From: Janthinobacterium sp. J1-1
Lineage (GTDB): Bacteria > Pseudomonadota > Gammaproteobacteria > Burkholderiales > Burkholderiaceae_D
Reading direction: 5' to 3'
DNA length: 64,000 bases
Assembly: GCF_030944405.1 (NCBI RefSeq)
Contig: NZ_CP132339.1
Location: 3,162,001 to 3,226,000 of the forward strand
Made by a program: the position numbers and the translations under genes. Below are positions 8,795 to 18,215 of this stretch, in pieces (the stretch's first letter is position 1; every line of letters begins with the position of its first letter). The notes below the pieces were generated by a model. The model worked only from the letters and a program-made list of their open reading frames with translations. It had not been told where the DNA came from and did no database searches.

Positions 8795-10962
8795 CCAAGG
8801 CGGGCAAGGTCGGCAAGGCCGGCAAGGTGAGTAACGCCGATCCGTTCAGCGTGCGGGTGCGCGAACAGGCCGAGCAACTGGCGGCGCAAGCGCCACCGTT
8901 GCCCTTGTCGCTGTCGAACGAAGAGATGCTGCGCCAGTTGCACGAATTGCAGGTCAGCCAGATCGAACTGCAGATGCAGAACGCGGCCCTGGCCGAGCTG
9001 GAGCAGCTGCGCAGCGAGTCCGAAGACAGCCGCGACCGTTATGCGCAGCTCTACGAGGAGGCGCCGGTCAGCTATTTTTCGCTCAACCGCGATGGCGTGA
9101 TCACGCGCGCGAACCTGGCGGCCAGCAATTTGCTGCGGCGCGACAAGGAGCAGTTGCTGAAGCGGCGCTTCGAACAATTCATCGCTCCCGAAGCCCAGGG
9201 CGCTTTTCGCCACTTTCTCGATATCGTCTTCTACAGTGGCGCACGCCAGGTGCTCGAAGCGCCGCTGTTCCAGCGCGAGTGCCAGCGCGAGTGCCAGCGC
9301 GAGGGCGGCGCCATGGCCCCGGCCGGCCTGGTGCGCATCGAAGCGAACCTCGATGCGGACAGCGCCAGCGTGCGCATGCTGGTGACCGATCTGGGCGACG
9401 AACTGGCGCGCGAATCGGCGCTGCGGCGCGCCTTTGTCATCCTCGATACCATCCGCGAAGGGGTGATGGTGACCGACAGCGGCAACCGCATCATTTCCGT
9501 CAATCCCGCGTTCACCACGATTACCGGCTACCTGGCCGAGGAAGCCATCGGGCGCGATCCGTCCTTCCTCGGCGCCGGTACGCACACACCGCAGTTTTAT
9601 GCCGGCATGTGGTCGAGCCTGCGCCAGGAAGGCAACTGGTATGGCGAACTGGTCAACCGCCGCAAGAACGGCGAGCGTTTCGTCGAGTCGCTGTCGATCA
9701 CGCCGATGCGCGCCCAGGACGGCGCCACCACCCATTTCGTCGGCGTTTTTTCGGATATCACCGAGCGCAAGCTGGCCGAAGCCTCGCTGCGTGAACTGCA
9801 CCGCGAACTTGACCAGCGCGTGGTCGACCGCACGGCCGAATTGCTGCGCGCCAACCAGCACTTGCAGCAGGAAGTGCACCAGCGCGAACTGGCGCAGCAA
9901 GCCTTGCGCGACGCCGAACGTTTTTTCCATGCCACCATCGATTCGCTGTCCGACCGGGTGCTGGTGCTGGACCAGGACGGTGGCCTGGTGCATGCCAACC
10001 AGGCGTGCATGCAATTTGCCGGCCATCCGCCAGGCGAGCTGCCCTACCTGCGTTTTTGCGAGACGGACCCGCGCTGGCAGCGTGGTGCCGGACGCGAGCT
10101 GGCCGCCGGCATCCAGTCGGTGATCGCCGGCCTGGCCGACGCCTACGTGCTCGAATATGAATTCATTACCGAGACCGGTGGGCACTGGTCGCTGGCCAAG
10201 GTCAGCCGTTTCCGCGGCGAGGGCCCGCTGCGCGTGGTGGTGGCGCATACCGACATCACGGAACGCAAGCTGATGAATGGCGCGTTGCGCCAGTCGCATG
10301 CGCAGCTGCGCCAGCTGGCGCTGCACCTGGAAACGGCCAAGGAGGACGAGCGCAAGCGCATTTCGCGCGATATCCACGATGAGCTGGGGCAAAACCTGCT
10401 GGCGCTGCGCATCGATATTTCCATGCTCAGCGCACGCACGCAACATTCGCATCCGCGCCTGCATGGCCGGGTGGCGTCCGTGCTGGGCAATATCGATACG
10501 ACCATCAAGAGCGTGCGCGGCATCATGAACGAATTGCGGCCGATGGCGCTGGACCTGGGGCTGCAGGCGGCCATCGAATGGCAGGTGGGGGATTTCCGCA
10601 AGCGCAGCGGCATCGCCTGCCAACTGCACATCCGCGACGAAGCGCTGTTTTCCGCCATCGGCAGCCAGGTCGAGATCGCGCTGTTTCGCATCGTGCAGGA
10701 GGCGCTCAGCAACGTCATGCGCCACGCCCATGCCAGCGCGGTCGAGCTGGAATTCCATTCGGACGCGCGCGCCGTGTATGTGAGCATCAGCGACAACGGC
10801 GTCGGTATTACCTCCCAGCAGCAGCGCAAGAAGCAGTGTTTCGGCCTGATCGGCATCCGCGAACGGGTGCGCGCGCTCGACGGCCAGGTCGAGATCGGCG
10901 CGCCGCCGTCGGGCAGCGGCTGCCGCCTGTGGCTGCAAGTGCCGCTGCGCGTGCCCGCATAG
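8791..10962 (+). CDS. PAS-domain histidine kinase (NarL-type partner, HisKA_3)
   Basis: 723-residue soluble sensor kinase. Order: N-terminal Lys/Gly/Val-rich tail, coiled coil, PAS near residues 85-200, a second PAS (TIREGVMVTDSGNRIISVNP, then FSDITERKLAEASL), coiled coil, a third PAS-like unit (HTDITERKLMNGALR), a HisKA_3 dimerisation domain with the phospho-acceptor in ERKRISRDIHDELGQNLLAL, and an HATPase domain with IVQEALSNVMRHAHA and ISDNGVGI. HisKA_3 kinases normally signal to LuxR/NarL-type response regulators, but none is encoded next to it. The start overlaps the CheB/CheR gene, so the two are translated together and probably act in one pathway. A 12-base repeat inside the first PAS encodes tandem QREC. 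Confidence 0.92.
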   Translation: MTKAGKVGKAGKVSNADPFSVRVREQAEQLAAQAPPLPLSLSNEEMLRQLHELQVSQIELQMQNAALAELEQLRSESEDSRDRYAQLYEEAPVSYFSLNRDGVITRANLAASNLLRRDKEQLLKRRFEQFIAPEAQGAFRHFLDIVFYSGARQVLEAPLFQRECQRECQREGGAMAPAGLVRIEANLDADSASVRMLVTDLGDELARESALRRAFVILDTIREGVMVTDSGNRIISVNPAFTTITGYLAEEAIGRDPSFLGAGTHTPQFYAGMWSSLRQEGNWYGELVNRRKNGERFVESLSITPMRAQDGATTHFVGVFSDITERKLAEASLRELHRELDQRVVDRTAELLRANQHLQQEVHQRELAQQALRDAERFFHATIDSLSDRVLVLDQDGGLVHANQACMQFAGHPPGELPYLRFCETDPRWQRGAGRELAAGIQSVIAGLADAYVLEYEFITETGGHWSLAKVSRFRGEGPLRVVVAHTDITERKLMNGALRQSHAQLRQLALHLETAKEDERKRISRDIHDELGQNLLALRIDISMLSARTQHSHPRLHGRVASVLGNIDTTIKSVRGIMNELRPMALDLGLQAAIEWQVGDFRKRSGIACQLHIRDEALFSAIGSQVEIALFRIVQEALSNVMRHAHASAVELEFHSDARAVYVSISDNGVGITSQQQRKKQCFGLIGIRERVRALDGQVEIGAPPSGSGCRLWLQVPLRVPA
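9271..9303 (+). repeat. 12-base tandem repeat inside the PAS kinase gene
   Basis: The unit cagcgcgagtgc occurs 2.75 times in a row and encodes QRECQRECQRE in the first PAS region. The length is a multiple of three, so gain or loss of a unit keeps frame. Confidence 0.85.
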
Positions 10963-11062
10963 GGTGGTGTGCGTGATACAGAAAGTACCGTGAAGTAATT
11001 TTTGCCGACTTATGCCCTCCGGACAGGCTATACTTTCGCCTGCTTTTTATGGAGGGCATACC

Positions 11063-13219
11063 TTGTTCAAGACTATCGTGTTACCAGTCGCCCTGATGGG
11101 CGCGTTCGCCGGCGTACAAGCCGACGAAGGGCAGTGGCAACCACACCAACTGCCGCAGCTGAAAGCCGAACTCAAACGTGTCGGCATAGCGATCCCCGCT
11201 GAAAAGCTGGCCGACCTGAGCAAGCATCCGATGAGCGCCATCGTCTCGCTGGGCGGCTGTTCGGCCGCCTTTGTATCGAACGCCGGCCTGGTGGTGACGA
11301 ATCACCATTGCGCGTATGGCGCGGTGCAGCGCAATTCGACCCCCGAACACAATTACATCACCGACGGCTTCCTGGCCAAGACCCGCGCGGCCGAGCTGCC
11401 GGGCGGCCCGAACAGCCTGGTGTATGTCACCGACAAGGTGGAAAACGTCAGCGACCGCGTGCTGAAAGGCCTGACGGCCACCATGACGGGCCGCGAACGC
11501 CACGAAGCGGTGGAAAAACGGGTCAAGGACCTGATCGCCGAATGCGAGACCGACAAGATGTACCGCTGCTCGGTGCCGGCCTTCCATCGCGGCCTCGAGT
11601 ACTACCGCATCCGCCAGATGATGATACGCGACGTGCGCCTGGTGTACGCGCCGTCGGACAAGATCGGCAACTTCGGCGGCGACGTCGACAACTACGAATG
11701 GCCGCGCCACACGGGCGACTATTCCTTCCTGCGCGCCTATGTCGGCAAGGACGGCCGCCCGGCCGATCCGTCGCCGGACAACGTGCCCTACCAGTCGAAG
11801 GACTTCCTGGTGGTATCGGCCGAAGGCATCAAGAATGGCGATGGCATCCTGCTGGCCGGCTACCCCGGACGCACCAGCCGCTACAAGCTGCCATCGGAAA
11901 TCCGCTATGCGCGCGACTCGGCCTTCCCGCTCAAGGTCGGCGAACTGCAGGCGGACCTCGCCGTGATGGCCGACGCCACCAAGGGTGACGCCGCCGCCGC
12001 CGTGCGCTACGCCAGCGTGGTGAAAAGCATCAACAACGTGCTGAAGAAAACCCAGGGCCTGCTCGACGGTTTCGCGCGCAAGGACATCGCCGCCATCAAG
12101 GACGTGCAAGATGCCGAGTTCCGCGCCTGGTACGCGAAGCAGCCGAACGTGTCGACCACCCTGCTGGCCGAACTGGACGCCGCGATTGCCAGCGACATGG
12201 CGCTCAGCGACGAAGAGTTCGCCTGGTCGGTGGCCACCAACAGCGACCTGCTGAAAAGCGCGCGTTCGCTCTACCGCTACGCGCAGGAAAGCAAGAAGCC
12301 GGACGCCGAGCGCGAATCGGGCTACCAGCAGCGCGACCTGGCCTTCATCAAGGCCCGCCTGGCGCGCCTGGAGCAATCCTACGTCAACAAGGTCGACCAG
12401 GCGCGTTTTGAAGCGGGCCTGAAGCGCTACGCCGCGCTGGCCGCGAAGAGCCATCCGCAAGGCCTGGACGCGTTGCTGCCGGCGCCAAACGCGGTTGCCG
12501 CGCTGTACACGAAGACGCAGCTGGCCGACACCGCCAAGCGCCTGGCCTGGCTGGAAAAAGACCAGGCTGCCTTGGAACAGTCCGACGACGCCTTCGTGCA
12601 ACTGGCCATCAAGCTGCAACCGGTCGCCGCCGCGCTGGAAGAGCGCCGCAAGGAAATCGACGGCAACCTGGAACGCGTGATTCCGCAGTACATGCAAGCC
12701 GTGATCGCTTGGAAACAGTCGCAAGGCAAGCCGGTCTACCCGGACGCCAACTCGACCCTGCGCGTCACCTACGGCACCGTCTCGCCGTATTCGCCGCGCG
12801 ACGGCCTCAGCAAGGGACCGTTCACGACTGTCGAAGGCATCGTTGAAAAAGTCACCGGCAAGGCGCCGTTCGAGGCACCGCAAGGCCTGCTCGACGCCGT
12901 CAAGGAAAAACGCTACGGCCAGTTCCGCGATCCGGTGCTGGGCACCGTGCCGGTCAACTTCCTGACCAGCGCCGACACCACCGGCGGCAACTCCGGCTCG
13001 GCCGTGATGAACAAGCGTGGCGAACTGATCGGCCTGAATTTCGATTCGACCTATGAATCGATCACCAAGGACTGGTACTTCGACACGGCGATCACGCGCG
13101 CGATCCACCTCGATATCCGCTACATGCTGTGGGTGATGAAGGAAGTCGACCATGCGGATAATCTGCTGGCCGAAATGACGATCAAGTATCCGAAGCCAGT
13201 GAAGACAGCGAAGAAATAA
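11063..13219 (+). CDS. Exported S46-family dipeptidyl-peptidase
   Basis: 718-residue serine exopeptidase of family S46 (DPP7/DPP11 type), which removes dipeptides from peptide N-termini in the periplasm or at the outer membrane. The TTG at 11063 is chosen because GGAGGG (11051-11056) lies six bases upstream and the product begins with a clean signal peptide (MFKTIVLPVALMGAFAGVQA/DEG). An ATG at 11012 would add 17 residues with no such site. Family marks are TNHHCAYG (catalytic His, residues 81-82), the Asp-containing GDVDNYEWPRHTGDYSFLRA and TGGNSGSAVMNKRGELIGL with nucleophile Ser644. Length is normal. It is a single-gene unit with a strong terminator. S1 specificity (hydrophobic versus acidic) cannot be assigned from motifs I can see. 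Confidence 0.93.
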   Translation: MFKTIVLPVALMGAFAGVQADEGQWQPHQLPQLKAELKRVGIAIPAEKLADLSKHPMSAIVSLGGCSAAFVSNAGLVVTNHHCAYGAVQRNSTPEHNYITDGFLAKTRAAELPGGPNSLVYVTDKVENVSDRVLKGLTATMTGRERHEAVEKRVKDLIAECETDKMYRCSVPAFHRGLEYYRIRQMMIRDVRLVYAPSDKIGNFGGDVDNYEWPRHTGDYSFLRAYVGKDGRPADPSPDNVPYQSKDFLVVSAEGIKNGDGILLAGYPGRTSRYKLPSEIRYARDSAFPLKVGELQADLAVMADATKGDAAAAVRYASVVKSINNVLKKTQGLLDGFARKDIAAIKDVQDAEFRAWYAKQPNVSTTLLAELDAAIASDMALSDEEFAWSVATNSDLLKSARSLYRYAQESKKPDAERESGYQQRDLAFIKARLARLEQSYVNKVDQARFEAGLKRYAALAAKSHPQGLDALLPAPNAVAALYTKTQLADTAKRLAWLEKDQAALEQSDDAFVQLAIKLQPVAAALEERRKEIDGNLERVIPQYMQAVIAWKQSQGKPVYPDANSTLRVTYGTVSPYSPRDGLSKGPFTTVEGIVEKVTGKAPFEAPQGLLDAVKEKRYGQFRDPVLGTVPVNFLTSADTTGGNSGSAVMNKRGELIGLNFDSTYESITKDWYFDTAITRAIHLDIRYMLWVMKEVDHADNLLAEMTIKYPKPVKTAKK

Positions 13220-13237
13220 GCTGTCCAGCTGATCTCA

Positions 13238-13273
13238 AAGCCGCATCCGCCTCCGGGCCGATGCGGCTTTTTT
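13238..13273 (+). terminator. Rho-independent terminator of the S46 peptidase gene
   Basis: Arms AAGCCGCATC (13238-13247) and GATGCGGCTT (13260-13269) pair perfectly around a 12-base loop and run into a T tract (13268-13273), 18 bases after the stop. Confidence 0.9.
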
Positions 13274-13360
13274 GCGTCTAGGCAACTAGCTTGAGTTCCA
13301 TCAATATGCCGGCGTTCGCCATGGTTAGCATGACCTGAGGAGAAAATCCGAAGGAGGCAG

Positions 13361-16132
13361 ATGGATGATGGCAGGCTGGCAGCCGATCTGGCGCGCCTTT
13401 TCGCAGCAGGCAGGCGAGTCCAGGACAGCCGCTTGCTGCGCATGGATTTTCCGCGCGATGATGGTCCGCCCGATACCGCGCTGCTGGTCAACAGCTTGCG
13501 GGCGCACGAGGAAATGTCGCGCGACTTCCGGTTCGACGCCGAACTGCTGTCCGACAATCTCCATGTGCCCTTGAGCGCGATGATGGGACGCATGGTCACG
13601 ATTTCGATGGTGCGCGATGACGGCAGCTTGCGTCATTTTAATGGCTATGTCGGCGAATTTCGCCTGTTGCGCAGCGATGGCGGTTTCGCGTTCTACCAGA
13701 TGGTGCTGCAACCCTGGCTGGCGTTTTCCAGGCTGCGCATGGACAACGTCTCGTTCCACGGACGCACGGTCATCGAGATCAGCGAAACGACCTTCGATCA
13801 TTATGTGCAGCGCGACTGGCAAAATCGGCTGCATGAGGACAAAGCGGTATTAACTTGTGCCAACCAGCATAACGAAACCGATTACAACCATCTGCACCGG
13901 CGCTGGGAAAACCAGGGACTCCATTATTGGTATGAACATCGCGCCGACGGTCATGCGCTCTGTCTGGGCGACAATACCTGGCTGACCGACAGCATCGACC
14001 GCTGCGACCGCCATGAAGGCGACGCCGACGAGATGGTATTTCGCAGCGGCGCGGGGTCGCTGGAGTGCGACGGCATACGCGATTGGCAGGCGATACGCAA
14101 GATCGCTTCAGGCGTGCTCACGCTGGCCAGCTTCAACTACAAGCAGCCTTATGCCAGCCGCGTCAGCGGCCATGCGCTGCACCAGCAGGGCGATGTGTTT
14201 GCCCATGAACTGTATCAGGACACCGGCTATGGCTATGCCGACGTGGACGACGGCGAAGCGCTGGCGCAACGCCGCCTGGAAGAACATAACTGTCGGGCGC
14301 AATACTTCGAAGCCGGCGGCAATCACCGCTGCGCCCAGGCCGGGCGCAGTTTCACGCTGGGCGGCCACTTCAGCGGCACGCAATCCCTGCCGGCCAGAGG
14401 TGAAGCGGCGCTCCCGGACATCCGCTCGCGCGAATACCTGATCCTGTCGGTCGACCATGTCGCCAGCAACAATTACCAGGCAGGGACGGGCGCGAAGTCG
14501 CATTATGAAAACCGTTTCAGCTGCATCCGCAAGAGCATCCGCTGGTATCCGGGGCGGTGGTTCAACAGCACGCCTTGTGCGTTGCCCGGCGTACAGACCG
14601 CGATTGTCACCGGACCGGCAGGCGAAACCATCCATACCGACGCGCTGGGCCGGGTAAAGGTGCAATTCCACTGGGACCGGCTGGGCAAGTTCGACGCGGG
14701 CAGTTCGCCATGGATCAGGGTCATGACGCCTTGGGCGGGCCAGGCGTTCGGCCAGATCGCGTTGCCGCGCATCGGCCAGGAAGTGCTGATCCAGTTTCTC
14801 GACGGCAATATCGACCGTCCCGTCATTGTCGGCGCGGTGTACAACGGCCACCATGCGCCGCCGTGGAATTTGCCGGGGCAGCGCATGCTGGGCGGCTGGC
14901 GCAGCGCCGAACTGATGCCTGGCGGCGGCTACGGCGCGCGCGGCAACCAGTTGGTGTTTGATGACACGCACCAGCGCATCCAGGCGCAACTGGGCAGCGA
15001 CCATCAGCACAGCCAGTTGTCGCTCGGCTGCATCAGCCGCATCGAAGACACCAGCGGGCGCAAGGATGGTCGTGGCGAGGGCTGGGAACTGGCGTCGGAC
15101 GCCTGGGGCGTGGCGCGCGCCGGCCGCGGCATGTTGCTGACCACCGAAGCGCGCCCTGGCGCCGCCTCGCATATCAAGAGCATGGATGAAACCTTGCGCC
15201 GGCTGGCCGAGGCTGCCGAGCGGCACAAGGCGCTGGCCGCCCTGGCGCAGCATCATGGCGCGCAGGAAAGCGCCGCCCAGCAGGGCGCCGTCGCCGATGT
15301 GCTGACAGCCCAGCATGCCGAGATCAAGGGCGCCGGCGGTGGCGCAGACGGGTTTCCGGAATTATCACAGCCGCATCTGGTGCTGGCCAGTCCGGCCGGT
15401 ATCGAAACGACGACCGCGCAATCGACCCATATCGCCAGCGCCGCGCATACCGCGCTGACGACCGGGCGCGACCTGTCGATGGCGGCCGGCGGCGGCCTGT
15501 TCGCCAGCATCGGTGCGGCGCTGCGCCTGTTCGTTCACAAGGCCGGCATGAAGCTGATCGCCGCAGCTGGCCCGGTGCAGATCGCGGCGCAAACCGATGC
15601 GGTCGAAATCGTCGCCAACAAGGTGCTGGAACTGATCAGCCAGGCCGACTGGGTGAATATTCGCGGCCGCAAAGGCGTGCGCCTGCATGGCGCCGATTGC
15701 ATGCTTGAAATTAGCGACAAGGTACAGTTTTTTACGCCGTCGCCGACGCTGTTTCATGGAAACCTGGAAACGCTGGCGCCCAAAAACCGGCCGCAGCCGG
15801 AACCCGAGCCAGCCGTCGCACCGGTCGAAGGGCAGTTGCAGCATACGATCCAGGCCCAGGCGGAGGGCGGGCTATACGCGCTGGTGCCGTACACCTTGTA
15901 CAAGGGGGACGCCGAAGTCGAACGTGGCCTGACCGATGAATTCGGCCGCATCCGGATCGCGCACCAGGACGGCACGCCGCGCTACCGCGTGGTCCTGGGC
16001 AACGGCGAAGAGTTCGTATTGCAGGCCAGCGCATGCTTCGATGCCGGCGCGGCGGCGGATGGCGAACAGAAGCTGTCGAACCGCGGTTTGCGCGCGCTGG
16101 ACGATACCAGCGACGGCCGCTCGTTTCAATGA
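13361..16132 (+). CDS. vgrG: Type VI secretion spike protein VgrG
   Basis: 923-residue T6SS tip protein. AAGGAGG at 13351-13357 sets the ATG. The N-terminal gp27-like part runs to about residue 390 (LLRMDFPRDDG, FNGYVGEFRLL). The gp5 OB-fold follows (ALGRVKVQFHWDRLGKFDAG, ALPRIGQEVLIQFLDGNIDR). A DUF2345 beta-helix region lies around 680-800 (HIASAAHTALTTGRDLSMAA, ADWVNIRGRKGVRLHGADCM). The C-terminal 95 residues (from about 825) look like a small beta-sandwich of the transthyretin-like kind (GLYALVPYTLYKGDAEVERG, YRVVLGNGEEFVLQA), of the sort that loads cargo onto VgrG tips. The effector gene starts 26 bases downstream. No sheath, membrane or ClpV genes are in the window, so this is an orphan vgrG island depending on a T6SS elsewhere. 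The last 49 codons reappear as a remnant at 19831. Confidence 0.95.
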   Translation: MDDGRLAADLARLFAAGRRVQDSRLLRMDFPRDDGPPDTALLVNSLRAHEEMSRDFRFDAELLSDNLHVPLSAMMGRMVTISMVRDDGSLRHFNGYVGEFRLLRSDGGFAFYQMVLQPWLAFSRLRMDNVSFHGRTVIEISETTFDHYVQRDWQNRLHEDKAVLTCANQHNETDYNHLHRRWENQGLHYWYEHRADGHALCLGDNTWLTDSIDRCDRHEGDADEMVFRSGAGSLECDGIRDWQAIRKIASGVLTLASFNYKQPYASRVSGHALHQQGDVFAHELYQDTGYGYADVDDGEALAQRRLEEHNCRAQYFEAGGNHRCAQAGRSFTLGGHFSGTQSLPARGEAALPDIRSREYLILSVDHVASNNYQAGTGAKSHYENRFSCIRKSIRWYPGRWFNSTPCALPGVQTAIVTGPAGETIHTDALGRVKVQFHWDRLGKFDAGSSPWIRVMTPWAGQAFGQIALPRIGQEVLIQFLDGNIDRPVIVGAVYNGHHAPPWNLPGQRMLGGWRSAELMPGGGYGARGNQLVFDDTHQRIQAQLGSDHQHSQLSLGCISRIEDTSGRKDGRGEGWELASDAWGVARAGRGMLLTTEARPGAASHIKSMDETLRRLAEAAERHKALAALAQHHGAQESAAQQGAVADVLTAQHAEIKGAGGGADGFPELSQPHLVLASPAGIETTTAQSTHIASAAHTALTTGRDLSMAAGGGLFASIGAALRLFVHKAGMKLIAAAGPVQIAAQTDAVEIVANKVLELISQADWVNIRGRKGVRLHGADCMLEISDKVQFFTPSPTLFHGNLETLAPKNRPQPEPEPAVAPVEGQLQHTIQAQAEGGLYALVPYTLYKGDAEVERGLTDEFGRIRIAHQDGTPRYRVVLGNGEEFVLQASACFDAGAAADGEQKLSNRGLRALDDTSDGRSFQ

Positions 16133-16158
16133 TCACCTTGCACTGACGGGAGCATGCC

Positions 16159-18213
16159 ATGCCGGAATCGACCAGCCGCATCGAAACCACCCACATCGAC
16201 GAGGTCGGCCGGACTGCGGCCAGTTCGCTCCAGTGGCTGCTGGAAAACCGCAACCTGAAGGGCAAGGCCAGCCACCCGATTACGCATAACAACAAGCTGA
16301 CGCTGTTCATTTGCGGACAGGAAGCGTTCGCCGACATCGCCGGCGAGATCGCCAAGGCTGAAAAGTCCATCGACCTGTGCTGCTGGGGCTTCGATCCGGG
16401 CATGGAACTGGTGCGCGGCAACAGCACCACCTGGCCGCGTGGCGACACGTTTGGCGACTTGCTGATCGACGCCGCACGGCGTCATATCAGGGTGCGCCTG
16501 TTGATCTGGCATGACCTGCTCGGTTCACCGATGGTGCACAATATGCCGGGCTATTCGCATGGCACCTCGCCGTGGAAAAACAGTGGCCAGCGCTTTGATG
16601 ACATCAGCGCAAAAGGCAGCCTGGCGATGTTGCAGGACGCGGTCGCCAGGAAAGAGCGGTTCAGCGGCGGTTACAGGGGCGACAGGATCCCGCCTGAGGA
16701 TATCCCGATGCTGGCGCGTGAAGAATATTGCTACAGCTGGTATGTGGCCGCTTTCAAAGGCCTGTTTGGGGGCCTGGAGATACGTTTGCGGCACGGCGAC
16801 AGCGGCGCGATCAGCAAGAGTATCGCGACCGAAATCAACCAGCCGCGCGGCCTGACGATGGGGGAAATCGAGAAACCCGGCATGCAATACCTGGGCACGC
16901 ATCATCAAAAGCCGGTCCTGATCGATTTCGACCATCAGGAGGGAGCCAAGGCCGTCGGCTATGTGATGGGCCTGAATTCGGTAACTGATTATTGGGATAC
17001 GACAGCCCATCTGCTCGACGACACGCGCCGCGAACAGGGCGGCGTCAACGAGCGGCGCGAGTGCTTGCAAGGACTGACCACGGACGGCGGGTTTGCCACG
17101 CTGAAACCGTATCAGGATTACGCCTGCCGCATCGACGGCGGCCGTGCGCTGATCGCGCTCTACAACAATTTCGTGAAGGCATGGGATCGCGCGGCCGGCG
17201 ACCGCACGCATGCGGCCGCCAATGCCAGCGTGAGCCGGGAGTTGCCACAAGGCAGCCCACCGGCGCGGCTATTGCGCAAGGCCGGGCAGGATGACTCCAC
17301 CGTGCAGATCGTCCTGACCCAGCCCGAGGAGCAGGACAGGACCATCAAGGAAATCTATTTTCGCGCGGTGACCCAGGCCAGCCTGGCGGCCGGCTACCTG
17401 TATGTGGAAAACCAGTATTTCCAATATGAGGATTGGGCCCAACATTTGCTGGCCGAGCGCAAGAAGGTGGTCGCCGCCTGGAAGGCCGGCAGTGTCAAGG
17501 CGGGCAAGAGTCTTGAAGATATGCCGGTCATGCATGTGTTTATCGTTATTCCGGTACCGGAACGGGCGCAGATGGTGCCGCGCACCCACGACACGCTCGC
17601 TGCGCTGGGACAGCACGATGGCATGACCGGGCAAAACAAGATGATCGATGGCTACAACAAGCAGCCGAAAACCCGGCATGTCAGAAGCGGATTCGGCATC
17701 ACCAACGAGGTTGAAGTCAAGCTGCCCGACGTGGTGCGGCATTCCAACGGCATCAACAAACCCGGCGCGATGACGCTCGAAAGCGAATTCGGGCTGAAGG
17801 TGTCGGTGGCCATGCTCAATGTCAGCGCGTTCGACAAGGACCGCTGGCGCTACCGTGAAATCTATATCCATTCCAAATTGATGCTGGTCGACGATGCCTT
17901 CATGACGCTGGGCAGCGCCAACCTGAACCAGCGCAGCATGGCCGTCGACAGCGAAATCAATATCGCCACCGACGATTACCGCGTGGCCCGGGACTTGCGC
18001 AAGCGGGTGTGGCGCATGCATAGCGGGGGGCTGGTCGATGGCGGGGGCGGGACGAAGGTGGAGATTGTATTGGCATTTGAAAATTGGACAAAACTTATGA
18101 TGGAAAACCGCAAGAAAAAATTCAACAAATCCGAAACTGCAATTTTCAAGAAAATGACTGGTTTCCTGCTGCCACTGGAAGACAAACGTAGCTCCACCAT
18201 ACGTCTGGGTTGA
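16159..18213 (+). CDS. Phospholipase D-family T6SS effector (Tle5-like), copy 1
   Basis: 684-residue phospholipase D superfamily protein with two HKD motifs: H249-x-K251-x4-D256 (THHQKPVLID) and H571-x-K573-x4-D578 (IHSKLMLVDD), the second followed by GSANLNQRS. The family cleaves phosphodiester bonds of phospholipids. Position directly behind vgrG, absence of a signal peptide and the size fit Tle5 antibacterial phospholipase effectors, delivered to the periplasm of rival cells on the VgrG tip; this role is inferred. A ribosome site (GACGGGAG) precedes the ATG. The stop sits 2 bases before the ATG of a Sel1 lipoprotein, its likely immunity partner. Residues about 636-671 are AT-rich and differ sharply from copy 2, while most of the rest is nearly identical. 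Confidence 0.92.
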   Translation: MPESTSRIETTHIDEVGRTAASSLQWLLENRNLKGKASHPITHNNKLTLFICGQEAFADIAGEIAKAEKSIDLCCWGFDPGMELVRGNSTTWPRGDTFGDLLIDAARRHIRVRLLIWHDLLGSPMVHNMPGYSHGTSPWKNSGQRFDDISAKGSLAMLQDAVARKERFSGGYRGDRIPPEDIPMLAREEYCYSWYVAAFKGLFGGLEIRLRHGDSGAISKSIATEINQPRGLTMGEIEKPGMQYLGTHHQKPVLIDFDHQEGAKAVGYVMGLNSVTDYWDTTAHLLDDTRREQGGVNERRECLQGLTTDGGFATLKPYQDYACRIDGGRALIALYNNFVKAWDRAAGDRTHAAANASVSRELPQGSPPARLLRKAGQDDSTVQIVLTQPEEQDRTIKEIYFRAVTQASLAAGYLYVENQYFQYEDWAQHLLAERKKVVAAWKAGSVKAGKSLEDMPVMHVFIVIPVPERAQMVPRTHDTLAALGQHDGMTGQNKMIDGYNKQPKTRHVRSGFGITNEVEVKLPDVVRHSNGINKPGAMTLESEFGLKVSVAMLNVSAFDKDRWRYREIYIHSKLMLVDDAFMTLGSANLNQRSMAVDSEINIATDDYRVARDLRKRVWRMHSGGLVDGGGGTKVEIVLAFENWTKLMMENRKKKFNKSETAIFKKMTGFLLPLEDKRSSTIRLG

Positions 18214-18215
18214 TT

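Noticed and set aside
9271..9303. Possible CRISPR or other short-repeat array
   Set aside because: Only 2.75 units of 12 bases inside a coding region, no spacers.
8653..10938. Minus-strand frame opposite the PAS kinase
   Set aside because: Antisense shadow; the plus strand carries complete PAS, HisKA_3 and HATPase motifs in order.
11002..11034. TATACT and TTGCCG as a promoter for the S46 peptidase gene
   Set aside because: The spacing is 21 bases and no MerR-type regulator is adjacent; TATACT alone is too weak to call a promoter.
11081..13153. 690-codon minus-strand frame opposite the S46 peptidase
   Set aside because: Antisense shadow; the plus-strand gene has the catalytic motifs, signal peptide and ribosome site.
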